NCBI RefSeq assembly: GCF_007744255.1
Contig: NZ_CP036267.1
Location: 4,878,001-4,942,000, forward strand
Source of the DNA: Thalassoglobus polymorphus
Lineage (GTDB): Bacteria; Planctomycetota; Planctomycetia; Planctomycetales; Planctomycetaceae
Direction of reading: 5' to 3'
DNA: 64,000 bases
Shown here: piece by piece, positions 28,234-38,086 of the stretch
How the letters are laid out: the number at the start of each line of letters is the position of its first letter
Numbering within the stretch: position 1 is the stretch's first letter
The notes under the pieces: model-generated
Database searches by the model: none
What the model was told of the DNA's origin: nothing
Seen by the model: the letters and a program-made list of their open reading frames with translations, nothing else
Made by a program: the position numbers and the translations under genes

Positions 28234-28983
28234 TTATCGACCATCGCGAAGTCGATGTCCGAGGAAGTCATCGAGATCCGGGATGGGATAAATCTTGGCT
28301 GCAGTTTTCTCGAAATCGTAAGGAACACGCTTAAACGTGAGGGTTTTCTTCTCTTGGTCTAAGATAACGTAAGACGAACGATTGTCGCTGTCTCTCGGCT
28401 GACCGACTGACCCCACATTGACGAGAACCTTCGTATCCCCCAACTCGATCTGAAAATCGACCTCGTCCGGAGAGAGAAAGTTGTAGTCCTCAGTAAAGAC
28501 ACCCGGAATGTGGGTGTGACCCTGAAAACAGTAATTGTCGACGAGTCCGAAGATCCGTTCCATTTTCCGCTGATTATAAACATCTTCCGGGAAGACATAC
28601 TCATTCAGAGGGTTGCGGGCGGAACCGTGGACAAACAGATATTCGCCCTCCCGCTTCATCCGAGGGAGTTCACCAAGAAATTCCCAGCGTGCTTCATTGC
28701 CAGCTGGATCACCCGCTTCCAGCTGGGAGCGGGTCCAGAAGATGGCACGTTCCGCCCCGGCATTGAACCCTTCCGGATCGAAGAGTGCAGCCTGATCGTG
28801 ATTTCCGAGAATCGTAACCTGACAATTCTTTGTCACCAGATCGATGCATTCACGAGGATTGGGGCCATATCCAATAATATCACCTAGACAATAAATCTCG
28901 GAGATCTCTTGCCCGCGGATATCCTCCAGGACGGCTTCCAGTGCTTCCAGGTTGCCGTGAATGTCGCTGATGATGGCACGCAA
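28234..28983 (-). CDS. Calcineurin-like metallophosphoesterase (YfcE/DUF2156-like size)
   Basis: The 249-residue product starts at a TTG (28983) and reads (M)[10 protein letters not shown]. All metal-binding boxes are present: [33 protein letters not shown] and FQGHTHIPG. This fits small cytoplasmic phosphodiesterases of the YfcE/MJ0936 type that hydrolyse phosphodiesters or nucleotides with two metal ions. GTG and ATG alternatives are not available close by without losing the first motif, so TTG is very likely the true start. It lies 130 bases after priA on the same strand. The physiological substrate is unknown. Confidence 0.88.
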   Translation of the reverse strand: MRAIISDIHGNLEALEAVLEDIRGQEISEIYCLGDIIGYGPNPRECIDLVTKNCQVTILGNHDQAALFDPEGFNAGAERAIFWTRSQLEAGDPAGNEARWEFLGELPRMKREGEYLFVHGSARNPLNEYVFPEDVYNQRKMERIFGLVDNYCFQGHTHIPGVFTEDYNFLSPDEVDFQIELGDTKVLVNVGSVGQPRDSDNRSSYVILDQEKKTLTFKRVPYDFEKTAAKIYPIPDLDDFLGHRLRDGR

Positions 28984-29113
28984 CCGAATTTCTCACTTGA
29001 TGTTACGAGAAAAAAAATAGTGAATGCAGGTATTGCGAAATAGTCCCGCAGTTTACGAGAGAGTGCGTTTGCAGGTCAACCGTTGACTATTCTTGCTTAC
29101 AATTGCCTGTGCG

Positions 29114-31399
29114 TCAGCGTAAATCGACTGGATCGACATCAATTGTCAGCTCAACATCTGTTGCAATCTTCATATACGGCACAATCTCTCTCCAGAGATC
29201 CTGAATTGTTTGAATTTGATCGCTGGTCATTTGGAAGTGATAACGGAAATACTTTCGCAACCGTGTAATAGGAGCCGGAGCCGGGCCGAGAACTCGCACC
29301 GGAAGTTTTTTCTCAGAGATGTGCGAGCGAATGAATTTCACGACCCTCTTGGCTTCCTCAGCCACGACCTCTTCATCAAGTGAGCGGAGAATGACACGCG
29401 CCATGCTCCGATACGGAGGAGCCATCACCATCTTGCGCTGTTTCAATTCATAGCTCGCGAACTTGTAGTAATCGTGCTGAGCAGCAAATTGAATGACCGG
29501 TTCATCCGGATTCATTGTTTGAACAAGAACTCTCCCCCCTTTTTCACCGCGGCCTGTTCTTCCAGCTACCTGAGCGATGAGCTGAAAGGTTCGCTCAGCT
29601 GCACGCAAATCGGGTTGATGCAACAGCGAGTCCGCATCGATGACGCCGACTAAGGTGACATTCGGAAAATCCAACCCCTTAGCAATCATTTGTGTCCCGA
29701 GAAGAATATCGACTTTTCCCTCGCGAAAGGCTGTCAGTGCTTCATCATGACTACCGGGCTTCCGCATCGAATCGCTGTCCATTCGGATGAGACGCATTTC
29801 CGGAAATTTGCTCTTAACTTCATCTTCAAGCCGTTGCGTTCCAGCACCAAGGAGCCTCATCCCCGGCTGACCACAAGTTGGACACCTTTCAGGCGGAGGA
29901 ATTTCATATTCGCAACTGTGACACAGCAAACGCCCCCGGTCTTTGTGCCAAGTGAGAGTCACATCGCAATCAGGGCAACGAATCCCAGTACACTTTGGAC
30001 ACCAGAGAACCGGAGAGAATCCGCGCAGGTTCAAAAAGAGAATGACCTGCCCTCCACTATCCAGTGCTCGTTGCATAGCGTTCGTCAACGCTCGCCCAAG
30101 CGAGTGTCGACGCTGAATCAGAGGATCATTTCGGACATCGACAATGGTGACCGGCGGAAGCGGTCGCTGTTCGACGCGATCTTTCATGACGATTAATTTG
30201 TCATGCCCTTCAATCGTTCGTACAAGCGACTCCAGAGTCGGTGTCGCGGTCCCCAGAATCAGTGGAATGCCCTCACGCCGAGCCCGCTCGCGGGCCACTT
30301 CACGAGCATGATATCTGGGTGTCGAGTGTTGCTTGAAGGTCGATTCGTGCTCTTCATCAATGATGATCAGCCCCAGATGCGGAGTCGGCGCAAAAATCGC
30401 ACTTCGAGCCCCAACGATCACCTGAACCTCGCCTTGTGCAATTTGTTGCCAATGCCAGTGCCGATCGGCATCACTGAGATGGCTATGCAAGACCGCCACA
30501 TTGTCGAAGCGAGCACGAAAGCGGCGAATCGTCTGAGGTGTCAGACTGATTTCCGGAACGAGAACAATTGCCTGCAGACCATAGCTGACAATCTCGCGAA
30601 TCGCCTGAATGTAAACCTCTGTCTTCCCGCTCCCGGTGACACCATGCAGCAAAATTGTCTCATACTCAGCAGCTCGGACCGTCTTGAGAATGTGGTTGAG
30701 TGCGGACTGCTGTTCGTCATTCAGCTTGAGGTCCGCCTGAGGCTCAACATGCATCTCAGTGATCTGATTGACATTCATCCGGCGTCGTTCTGGAACGATC
30801 AGTCTCTTTTTTCGAAGCGAATCAATCGGAGAGGTTCCACACTCGGCCGCTTCAGTTAGAGCATCGACTCGCAGCGCCTCCTCGGATTCTGCCAAAACCT
30901 GCATCACTGCATGTTGCTTCTTCGGTAACTTCAACGCTTCAAGATCGGCGATGTCAGGAGCAAGGCGATAAAAGACGACCTCTCTTGTCCCGGCTTGTCT
31001 TTTGACACCGGCGGGGACCACGCTTTCAAGAACCTGCCCCCAACTGCTCAAGTAGCGATCTGCAATCCATTGAGTGAGATCGAGCATTTGCTGAGACAGT
31101 AGCGGTTGACGATCCAGAACTTCCGTGATCGACTTCAGACGCTTACTCGTCGAGATCTCACTCGTCAGCCCCACGCAATATCCCAGTGTCGGAGTATTCC
31201 CTCGACCAAAAGGGACTTTCACCCTCTGTCCGGGCTCGATCATGTCTCGTAGCGGTTCAGGAACCAGATAGTGATAGACAGTATCTAAGGGTCGATTGAA
31301 AACAACTTGAGCAGCCAACAGGTCCGCGCCCGCAGCCAATTCCCATGGAGCTGGCTCGGGTTCTAATTGAAACAGTCCTTTTTGATGTTTTGGGCTCAT
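29114..31399 (-). CDS. priA: Primosomal protein N' (PriA helicase)
   Basis: The 761-residue protein has the PriA N-terminal 3'-end binding domain (VVFNRPLDTVYHYLVPEPLR), a helicase core with Walker A LHGVTGSGKTEVYIQAI and the DEEH box IIIDEEHESTFKQ, and the zinc-binding insertion (WCPKCTGIRCPDC, LLCHSCEY, RCPTCGQPG: eight cysteines). Motif V/VI is GTQMIAKGLDFPNVTLV and IAQVAGRTGRGEKGG. It restarts collapsed replication forks by loading the replicative helicase. The length agrees with the family. The gene faces away from the large lipoprotein gene, so the 225 bases upstream form a divergent promoter region. Confidence 0.97.
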   Translation of the reverse strand: MSPKHQKGLFQLEPEPAPWELAAGADLLAAQVVFNRPLDTVYHYLVPEPLRDMIEPGQRVKVPFGRGNTPTLGYCVGLTSEISTSKRLKSITEVLDRQPLLSQQMLDLTQWIADRYLSSWGQVLESVVPAGVKRQAGTREVVFYRLAPDIADLEALKLPKKQHAVMQVLAESEEALRVDALTEAAECGTSPIDSLRKKRLIVPERRRMNVNQITEMHVEPQADLKLNDEQQSALNHILKTVRAAEYETILLHGVTGSGKTEVYIQAIREIVSYGLQAIVLVPEISLTPQTIRRFRARFDNVAVLHSHLSDADRHWHWQQIAQGEVQVIVGARSAIFAPTPHLGLIIIDEEHESTFKQHSTPRYHAREVARERARREGIPLILGTATPTLESLVRTIEGHDKLIVMKDRVEQRPLPPVTIVDVRNDPLIQRRHSLGRALTNAMQRALDSGGQVILFLNLRGFSPVLWCPKCTGIRCPDCDVTLTWHKDRGRLLCHSCEYEIPPPERCPTCGQPGMRLLGAGTQRLEDEVKSKFPEMRLIRMDSDSMRKPGSHDEALTAFREGKVDILLGTQMIAKGLDFPNVTLVGVIDADSLLHQPDLRAAERTFQLIAQVAGRTGRGEKGGRVLVQTMNPDEPVIQFAAQHDYYKFASYELKQRKMVMAPPYRSMARVILRSLDEEVVAEEAKRVVKFIRSHISEKKLPVRVLGPAPAPITRLRKYFRYHFQMTSDQIQTIQDLWREIVPYMKIATDVELTIDVDPVDLR

Positions 31400-31624
31400 G
31401 AATTCGAACGGAGAAACAACACTCTAGGAAACTTAAGGAAGACAGGAAGGGGGAATTCTATTCTGCAATGGCCTGACATTCGGCAATTTTTTCCACTTTG
31501 AAAATCACCGGACCAACCCGAATTGTTTGATCTTGTTGCAGTCTAGCAGATGACATAGCGTCAGCGAGACGTGTCGAAATTGAAAGTTCCCTTCTTCCCC
31601 CAATTCTTAGGCAAGGATGCCAAG

Positions 31625-33259
31625 ATGACCTGGCAATTTGCCAAACTGGTCAGCATATTTGCGCTCGTTCTTCTGACGGGCTGCGCATCCATTTCGTCTC
31701 CAGCGAAGCTGAAATTCACCTCGCCATTCAAAAAGATGCAACGCGATGTGTCTCGTGAGACAAAGAAAGATTCTGAAGCTCGCGAGAGCAAAGAGCAATC
31801 AGCTCCAAAGCGACAACCTCTGATAGCACGCCAGTCTAAAAACGACGACATTCGCCAGCATGATGCTGCGACAGAGCGATTGATTGAAACTGAACTCCGT
31901 GATGCATCACCTGAAGAACGAGAAGAATGGATTCAGTACCTGGCAACGGTCGATGCAGCCAAGGTCTCACAATTACTCCGAGCCAGACGAGCCGACCTGG
32001 GCGCTGAACGACTTGCTCAAGCCGCAAGTCGCGGTGAACAAAAAACCGCTGCCCAAAACACTTCTGACCAGGTCGCTGCTGGTCAGAAAAATGAAATTCA
32101 GGATATCAAAAGAGTCGGTCACACCCTGCAGCCCACACTTCCCTCACGGGTCTCCAGCGAGGCCTCAGAGGGTGACCAACTTGCTCAAGCTGACCATTCC
32201 AGAGAGACTCAAGATTCGACAGTCCAAGGGGAATCGAAAACCGAGGCGGATGAACCGACAACTCGCAAATGGTCTGGCCAGTTGAAGTCACTCACCGAAT
32301 GGGAGAAAAACCCACTCAACTTTAGTCGGGACGAACACTCCGAGACTCCAGATTCCAAGCGAGACCGTCGGTCAAAACCTCTCCCACAAATCATCTCAAT
32401 ACCTTTCCGAAACGGTGGAGAGACTGGTAAAGACTCAGAGGAAGCCTCCTCACGAGCGACAACTGTCCTCTTCGAAAAGGACGAAAAGGTCACAGCAACC
32501 GCACCATCCGATTCGCTACGAATTGCCCCCGGTGCAAAGCTGTGGGAGGAAGAACTCCACAAGCTCGTTTCACTGATGGAAGCTGAGGCTTCCGCATCGG
32601 GCTCAGCCGGATCAGGCTCGCTGACTCGAAACGAACTTCGCCAGCAGGTCGCTTTGCGGATGCTTTACCTGGTCAACGATCAAAAGCAACTTGCCATGCA
32701 GCCTATCCCCGGACTGCAGCCGGCGGATCAGGAGTTCTGGACTTCAATCTTCTGGGGACTTTCAAACTACCTGAACGAAGAAGGCATAAACCCCTCTCAA
32801 CGCTCAACCATGACGATTGAACAACTTCGTTCCGCAACTCATTACTTGCAAATCTCAGCGAAACTTCAGTTGCGAAATGTCAGTTTCTGCTCTCGCATCA
32901 ACGGGTTTGGAAACTTTGAACCGATTGACGCAACACAACTGACACCTGGGGAACCGGTCCTCATTTACTGCGATGTCCGAAACTTTCAAAGCGAGTCCTC
33001 CGACCAAAACGATTTCATCACCAAACTTCGCTCATCGGTGGAAATCTATCAGGGAGACTTGAATGGCCAACTGGTCGACCGCAGTAGTTTCCCAGCTACC
33101 GAAGACCGTTGCCAGAGCATCCGCACTGACTACTACAACAGCTATCGGATTGATCTGCCTGCTCATCTGAGTTCCGGACAACATGTCCTGAAATTAACCG
33201 TCTACGATGAGTTCAGCGGGAAATCTGCCACGGAGACGATCAGCTTCACAGTCCGTTAA
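31625..33259 (+). CDS. Large lipoprotein of unknown function
   Basis: From the ATG at 31625 the protein has 544 residues and a clear lipoprotein signal (MTWQFAKLVSIFALVLLTGC, Cys20). Residues about 35-270 are charged and of low complexity, rich in Glu, Gln, Ser and Arg, and are probably disordered or coiled. A short helical part (ELHKLVSLMEAEASASG onward) leads to a C-terminal domain of about 170 residues with the beta-type pattern LRNVSFCSRINGFGNF, LTPGEPVLIYCDVRNF and SSGQHVLKLTVYDEFSG. I do not recognise a named family. It should be membrane-anchored outside the cytoplasm. The next gene is on the same strand but follows a hairpin. Confidence 0.75.
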   Translation: MTWQFAKLVSIFALVLLTGCASISSPAKLKFTSPFKKMQRDVSRETKKDSEARESKEQSAPKRQPLIARQSKNDDIRQHDAATERLIETELRDASPEEREEWIQYLATVDAAKVSQLLRARRADLGAERLAQAASRGEQKTAAQNTSDQVAAGQKNEIQDIKRVGHTLQPTLPSRVSSEASEGDQLAQADHSRETQDSTVQGESKTEADEPTTRKWSGQLKSLTEWEKNPLNFSRDEHSETPDSKRDRRSKPLPQIISIPFRNGGETGKDSEEASSRATTVLFEKDEKVTATAPSDSLRIAPGAKLWEEELHKLVSLMEAEASASGSAGSGSLTRNELRQQVALRMLYLVNDQKQLAMQPIPGLQPADQEFWTSIFWGLSNYLNEEGINPSQRSTMTIEQLRSATHYLQISAKLQLRNVSFCSRINGFGNFEPIDATQLTPGEPVLIYCDVRNFQSESSDQNDFITKLRSSVEIYQGDLNGQLVDRSSFPATEDRCQSIRTDYYNSYRIDLPAHLSSGQHVLKLTVYDEFSGKSATETISFTVR

Positions 33260-33588
33260 CACAACCGAAACCCCACTTAAGCTGACTGAGCCGAAGGCGA
33301 AACGGAGAAACTTTCGGCTGTTCACCAACTTTCTCAAGAACTCAATCTCGCCCTTGTTTGTCCGAACGGGTAGAATCAGTTTACGCGGGTCCATGTGGTC
33401 CGATCAGCCTGTCAAAAGTACTGAAAATGCAATGAGAAACGTTCTCAGTACTTGAAAGGCCAAGTTCGAGCTTACGGATCAGTTCTGAAGACGCCGACAA
33501 TATTGCTGAAATCACAACTGCATGTTCACATGCAAAGATTCAGATATTGTTAGAGTTCGTTAACCCCATCAGCACCAGACTCACAGCT
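33260..33588. other. Intergenic region with a nested hairpin
   Basis: The 329 bases between the lipoprotein and aminotransferase genes contain the hairpin at 33416-33453 and the probable aminotransferase promoter downstream of it. No gene is seen. Confidence 0.4.
33416..33453 (+). terminator. Nested hairpin downstream of the lipoprotein gene
   Basis: AAGTACTGA (33416-33424) pairs with TCAGTACTT (33445-33453), and the loop itself contains GAGAA-ACG-TTCTC overlapping the right arm. It lies about 160 bases after the stop with no T run. Confidence 0.4.
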
Positions 33589-34827
33589 ATGCGAAGCGAA
33601 TCCGAAGTTCCGATTCCTGACAATCCTTATTCCATCCCTGTTGCTGATCGCCTCAAGCGACTGCCACCCTATTTGTTCGGGAAGATCAATAAGGTCAAAT
33701 ATGAAAAGCGGGTCGCGGGTATTGATGTCATCGACCTGGGCATGGGGAATCCGACCGATCCTCCAGATCCTCTGATTCAGGAGAAGATGACGCAGGCGTT
33801 GCAAGACCCGAAGAATCACCGCTATTCCGTTTCCAATGGAATCGGAAATCTACGTGCTGAAGTCTCCAAACGGTACTGGAAGCGGTACGGCGTCCGACTA
33901 AATCCTGATGATGAAATCATCGCCTGTATCGGTTCCAAAGAAGGTTATTCTCACATGTGCCTGGGGTTAATGGGTCCTGGCGACACAGCCATTGTCCCCT
34001 CGCCCACATTCCCGATTCACATGTATTCGGTCATGCTCGCAGCTGGCAATGTCATCGCCCTCGATGTCCGCGAGCCAGAGAAGTTTCTGCAAAATGTCGC
34101 TTACACATGCGACCACCTTTATCCGAAGCCAAAGGTGGTGGTTGTCAACTTCCCACACAACCCCTCTTCAACAGTCATCGAAGCAGACTTCTATGTCGAG
34201 CTGGTCAAGCTGGCAAAAAAATATAACTTCATGGTGATCAGCGATTTTGCCTACGCCGACATTTGCTTTGATGGATATGTTGCCCCCAGCTTTCTTGCAA
34301 CACCTGGAGCGATTGATGTCGGTGTTGAACTGACTTCAATGAGCAAAAGCTACAGCATGGCCGGTTGGCGGATCGGTTTCTGTGCTGGCAATAAAGAGAT
34401 GGTCCGCGCACTCTCAACGATCAAAGGTTATTACGACTACGGAATCTTTCAGGCGATCCAAATCGCTGCCATTGTCGCTATGCGTCACTGCGATGCTTCA
34501 ATCGAGACTCTGGCACAGAAATACCAAAATCGACGAGACGCTTTGTGTGATGGTCTGGAGCGTCTCGGCTGGGAAATCGAACGCCCGAAAGCTGGCATGT
34601 TCGTCTGGGCAAAAATCCCCGATCAATACGCCTCCATGGGTTCAATCGATTTCTCGATGAAACTTCTTGAAGAAGGTGGTGTCGCGGTCAGTCCGGGTCG
34701 TGGCTTTGGCGAAGATGGCGAAGGTTACCTCCGATTGGCTATTGTGGAAAACACTCAGCGACTCCGGCAAGCGGTTCGCGAGATCGGCAAGTGTGCTCCC
34801 GTTGCCACTGCAGAAGCTTCGCCTTAA
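33589..34827 (+). CDS. Class I/II PLP aminotransferase (AlaC/LL-diaminopimelate aminotransferase-like)
   Basis: From the ATG at 33589 the protein has 412 residues. [14 protein letters not shown] is the substrate-binding N-terminal motif, [13 protein letters not shown] holds the PLP-contacting Asn, [15 protein letters not shown] the PLP-ring Asp and Tyr, and [16 protein letters not shown] the Schiff-base lysine (Lys253). [16 protein letters not shown] carries the carboxylate-binding Arg. The closest characterised groups are alanine transaminase AlaC and LL-diaminopimelate aminotransferase-like proteins; the sequence alone does not separate them. The product is cytoplasmic. The next small membrane-protein gene begins 63 bases downstream and may be co-transcribed. 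Confidence 0.9.
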   Translation: MRSESEVPIPDNPYSIPVADRLKRLPPYLFGKINKVKYEKRVAGIDVIDLGMGNPTDPPDPLIQEKMTQALQDPKNHRYSVSNGIGNLRAEVSKRYWKRYGVRLNPDDEIIACIGSKEGYSHMCLGLMGPGDTAIVPSPTFPIHMYSVMLAAGNVIALDVREPEKFLQNVAYTCDHLYPKPKVVVVNFPHNPSSTVIEADFYVELVKLAKKYNFMVISDFAYADICFDGYVAPSFLATPGAIDVGVELTSMSKSYSMAGWRIGFCAGNKEMVRALSTIKGYYDYGIFQAIQIAAIVAMRHCDASIETLAQKYQNRRDALCDGLERLGWEIERPKAGMFVWAKIPDQYASMGSIDFSMKLLEEGGVAVSPGRGFGEDGEGYLRLAIVENTQRLRQAVREIGKCAPVATAEASP

Positions 34828-34889
34828 CCTAAAAAGTGTTTGTTTCACAGTACGCCTCAAGCCTGCTGTGGAACAGCGACTATGACTCA

Positions 34890-35279
34890 ATGACAAATCA
34901 GTCTGAAGAAGATCGCACCAAATCCCCACCGGGGAACCTGAAGCGTTTACTGCTCGGACAGTTGCCTCTCGAAGCAGAAACGTCGATGTTCATTCTGGTG
35001 AACATGATCGACTTCTTTATGACGTATTGGCTCTTGCAGGCAGACCTTGTTCGTGAGTCGAACCCGATCGCCAACTACTTTCTGGCACACTGGGGCCCCA
35101 TCAAGGGCATGCTCTATTTCAAGCTCGGTTTAGTCGTTGTCGTTTGTCTCATCGTGCAAGTCATCGCATTAAAAGACTTGAAAAAAGCTGCCTGGGTACT
35201 GAACTTCGGAACCGTCGTTGTTTCCGGTGTCGTGATTTACAGCTTGATCCTCTTTCTCAGAGCATCCGGAATCGCATAG
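34890..35279 (+). CDS. Small integral membrane protein, DUF5658-like
   Basis: From the ATG at 34890 the protein has 129 residues. After a hydrophilic N terminus it has three predicted membrane helices: MFILVNMIDFFMTYWLLQ, LYFKLGLVVVVCLIVQVIAL and VLNFGTVVVSGVVIYSLILF. The pattern NMIDFFMTYWLL with ESNPIANYF after the first helix resembles the DUF5658 family (N-x2-D-x4-T and NPI). No function is known for that family. The charged loop before the last helix (KDLKKAAW) suggests a cytoplasmic side. It follows the aminotransferase by 63 bases and is convergent with the Ldh-family gene. Confidence 0.7.
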   Translation: MTNQSEEDRTKSPPGNLKRLLLGQLPLEAETSMFILVNMIDFFMTYWLLQADLVRESNPIANYFLAHWGPIKGMLYFKLGLVVVVCLIVQVIALKDLKKAAWVLNFGTVVVSGVVIYSLILFLRASGIA

Positions 35280-35343
35280 CCCAGTCTCGATAAAGGTCAA
35301 GCAGTCCGGCCTCGTGGAGATGTGTGATTCGTCTTATGGCCTC

Positions 35344-36411
35344 TCACCATTCGACGACAACACCCAACTGCTCTGCGCGGGCTCGTATTTCGTCGATTGT
35401 TGATCGATGGAACGGGATTCCATTTTGAGAATAATTCTGGAAGCACTGCTGGCTTCGATCCCCAGGAATGCGCACTGGGTCTCCCGGATTTTCTGGGGGG
35501 AGTTCACGAATTTCATCGAGCCCCGCATTGAGGTGCTTATGGAATCGATCTGGATCTTGAAAGCTGGAGATATCAAAGACGATGAAAAAATGTTGAGAGT
35601 CTTCCGCCGAGTCAGAGCGAGTTTTTTTGATCGGCATTCGACCGACCGACAATGGGCCAGCCAAGATGGAGCAAAGGAGCGACAAGCCATAGCCTAATTC
35701 CTTGCCGCCAGACTGGAGCACTTTGGCAGCCTCCAGAGTTGTCGCCTCTTCTCCCGTCTCATCGAATGCAATCCCTGCGGGGATCGGGAGACCGTACTGC
35801 TGGAGCAATCGCAACTTTCCCCAAGACGATGCTCCGCAAGCTGAATCAAAAATGACCGGAGCACCATTTTGAATGGGGACTCCATAGGAAAAAGCTGCAT
35901 TCCCGACCGCTCCAGATTTTGTTCCTGGTGCTGCAACTGTCGCACCGCCGGTGCTGCTCATGCAAATTGCGATCAGCCCTTGCTCAACTGCAAGTCGCAC
36001 ATAAACCGAAGCCGCCCCCAACGTCTGACTGTTGCTCAGTGCGGTAACACCCACGCCAGAAGCTTTTGCTTTTGCCGAAGCGGACTCAATCGCCTTCGTG
36101 GCTGCCACATGACCAATGGACCGACTTCCATCCATGACTGTCATCACATCATTCTCATTGAGCACCAGAACGCGCGCTCTGGGGTCGATGTCGCCCAGGT
36201 CGATCGCATCAATGTATTCGCAAATTCGACCTGCCCCGTGAGATGGGATTCCGTACAAGTCCGCTTCGAGCATTCGCTTAACTGCGACTGATGCGTCAAA
36301 CTGGAACATGCTCTTTTTTACGAACATCGCTTCCAACACGGGAGTCAGTTTCTCTGACGTGAGTCGGACTTCTTGTGAAGGATCGCTTGGAAATGGAATC
36401 GACTGTGTCAT
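35344..36411 (-). CDS. Malate/L-lactate dehydrogenase (Ldh) family oxidoreductase
   Basis: This 355-residue protein has the Ldh_2 family signature: LEADLYGIPSHGAGRICEYI near residue 50 with the conserved SHG catalytic region, VTALSNSQTLGAASVYV, MSSTGGATVAAPG, and AFSYGVP. GYGLSLLCSILAGPLSVG is the later conserved block, and IRIPGDRS-like PVRIPGDRSQ closes the family. Members use NAD(P)H to reduce or oxidise 2-oxo/2-hydroxy acids (malate, lactate, ureidoglycolate, diketogulonate). Where most relatives have SNS-HFG, this one has SNS-QTLG, so the usual second-motif His is absent, which makes the substrate unclear. It is a cytoplasmic enzyme with no pathway neighbour. Confidence 0.83.
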   Translation of the reverse strand: MTQSIPFPSDPSQEVRLTSEKLTPVLEAMFVKKSMFQFDASVAVKRMLEADLYGIPSHGAGRICEYIDAIDLGDIDPRARVLVLNENDVMTVMDGSRSIGHVAATKAIESASAKAKASGVGVTALSNSQTLGAASVYVRLAVEQGLIAICMSSTGGATVAAPGTKSGAVGNAAFSYGVPIQNGAPVIFDSACGASSWGKLRLLQQYGLPIPAGIAFDETGEEATTLEAAKVLQSGGKELGYGLSLLCSILAGPLSVGRMPIKKTRSDSAEDSQHFFIVFDISSFQDPDRFHKHLNAGLDEIRELPPENPGDPVRIPGDRSQQCFQNYSQNGIPFHRSTIDEIRARAEQLGVVVEW

Positions 36412-36579
36412 CGTTCTTCAGGTTGGCAATAAGACTGATCTGAGGCTGAAAGAAAACTCAGAATAACCGACTCAAACACCAATCAACAACTCGCAGAAGT
36501 GCCGTTCTCAATTGAATTCATTAAGATTACTCAGTCGATTTCGCTCTGATCATCCAACAATCTCTTGGAAATCTCCACC

Positions 36580-37977
36580 ATGACACGCCTCTTCTGCATC
36601 GTGTTTCTGTTGTTTTTTGGGGGCCTTGCATCTTGCGAAGGAACTGAGAAACCCAACATTGTTTTTTTCTTTATTGACGATTTAGGGTGGGCCGACGTTG
36701 GCTTTATGGGGAGCGAATTCTACGAGACACCCAACATTGACAAGCTCGCTGCCGAGTCGATGATCTTTACGGATGCTTATGCCAACGCCCCCAATTGTGC
36801 TCCCAGTCGAGCATGCTTGATGTCCGGGAAGTATCCTCCACGACACGGAATCTATACCGTGGGCGATCCTCGGCGAGGAAATCACAAACACCGTAAACTG
36901 GAACCGATAGGGAATGAAACAGTGCTTGCCGAAGAGTTCGTGACCATCGCTGAAGCGTTGAAAACAAATGGCTACACGACTGCCACAATGGGAAAGTGGC
37001 ATCTCGGAAAAGATCCGACCACTCAAGGTTTTGACGTCAACATCGCTGGTCGCGAGTGGGGCAGTCCCAGTGGTGGCGGATATCACAGCCCGTATCAATA
37101 CCCGAACTTGTCTCAAAAAAAAGCAGGGGAATATCTCACAAATCGGCTGACTGACGAAGCGTGTCGCTTCATCGAGTCGAACAAGGAAAAGCCTTTCTTT
37201 CTGTACCTGACTCACTATGCCGTCCACACACCGATTCAGGCAGAAGAGAACTTAAGACAGAAATACGATCAAAAAACACCTGGGAAGCATCAGAAAAACT
37301 CGAAGTACGCCGCCATGGTCGAGAGCGTCGACAACAGTGTCGGACAAGTGATGAGGAAACTGAATGAACTCTCACTGACAAAGAACACGATTGTGATTTT
37401 CTACTCTGATAACGGAGGGCATTCAGGAGCAACCTCGAACCATCCACTCAGAGGAGCCAAAGGCATGCTCTACGAGGGTGGAATCCGCGAGCCGTTTCTC
37501 TGTCGCTGGGATGGTGTCACAAAACCTGGTTCTCGTTGTGATGAACCGATCATCGGAATCGATTTGTATCCAACATTTCTGGAGATGACAGGGACCGCAA
37601 AACCGAACGGCTACGAACTGGACGGAACAAGCATCGTCCCGTTGCTAAAGGATTCACAATCATCCCTGAATCGCGAAGCCATCTTCTGGCACTTTCCTTG
37701 TTATCTGCAAGGGAAAGGTGATCCACAAGGTGGACCATTTCGCACAACTCCAGCGGGAGCAATCCGCAAAGGGGATTGGAAATTGATTGAATGGTTTGAA
37801 ACAGGCCATCGCGAGCTCTACAACCTTCGCGAAGACCTCGGTGAAAAACGGAACATGGTCGAGTCGCAACCAGAAATCGCGAACGATTTGTATCAGTCCC
37901 TGGTAAACTGGCGTGAAGCTGTACAGGCTCCAATCCCGACAGCTCCTAACCCACAGTACAGGCCATCCAGAAACTAG
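36580..37977 (+). CDS. Secreted sulfatase, Cys-type, probable lipoprotein
   Basis: From the ATG at 36580 the protein has 465 residues. The leader MTRLFCIVFLLFFGGLASC ends in a possible lipobox (LASC), so it may be lipid-anchored. It has NIVFFFIDDLGWAD (metal Asp pair), CAPSRACLMSG with Cys73 as the formylglycine precursor, MGKWHLGKD, and IVIFYSDNGGHSG. AGAIRKGDWKLIEWFETG and LYNLREDLGEKRNM are the C-terminal family blocks. It acts on an unknown sulfated substrate outside the cytoplasm. The stop codon TAG is formed by the first bases of a family A repeat, which raises the possibility that the original C terminus was longer. Confidence 0.93.
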   Translation: MTRLFCIVFLLFFGGLASCEGTEKPNIVFFFIDDLGWADVGFMGSEFYETPNIDKLAAESMIFTDAYANAPNCAPSRACLMSGKYPPRHGIYTVGDPRRGNHKHRKLEPIGNETVLAEEFVTIAEALKTNGYTTATMGKWHLGKDPTTQGFDVNIAGREWGSPSGGGYHSPYQYPNLSQKKAGEYLTNRLTDEACRFIESNKEKPFFLYLTHYAVHTPIQAEENLRQKYDQKTPGKHQKNSKYAAMVESVDNSVGQVMRKLNELSLTKNTIVIFYSDNGGHSGATSNHPLRGAKGMLYEGGIREPFLCRWDGVTKPGSRCDEPIIGIDLYPTFLEMTGTAKPNGYELDGTSIVPLLKDSQSSLNREAIFWHFPCYLQGKGDPQGGPFRTTPAGAIRKGDWKLIEWFETGHRELYNLREDLGEKRNMVESQPEIANDLYQSLVNWREAVQAPIPTAPNPQYRPSRN

Positions 37978-38055
37978 AACTGATCCTGATACCTGAAATT
38001 GCTCTCTCAAACATTGAGAAAAGCGGTGGTTCCAGAGGTTTTCGGACCGGTTCTA
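37975..38055 (+). mobile_element. 81-bp TA-flanked repeat, family A copy 5, at the sulfatase stop codon
   Basis: Begins TAGAACTGATCCTGATACC and ends TTTTCGGACCGGTTCTA. Its first three bases are the in-frame stop codon of the sulfatase gene. Confidence 0.85.
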
Positions 38056-38086
38056 AACATTTCGGATTCCCTGAACATCTTCGACA

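Noticed and set aside
28052-28291. A 79-codon plus-strand frame
   Set aside because: It overlaps the 3' end of the metallophosphoesterase gene on the other strand and has no family features.
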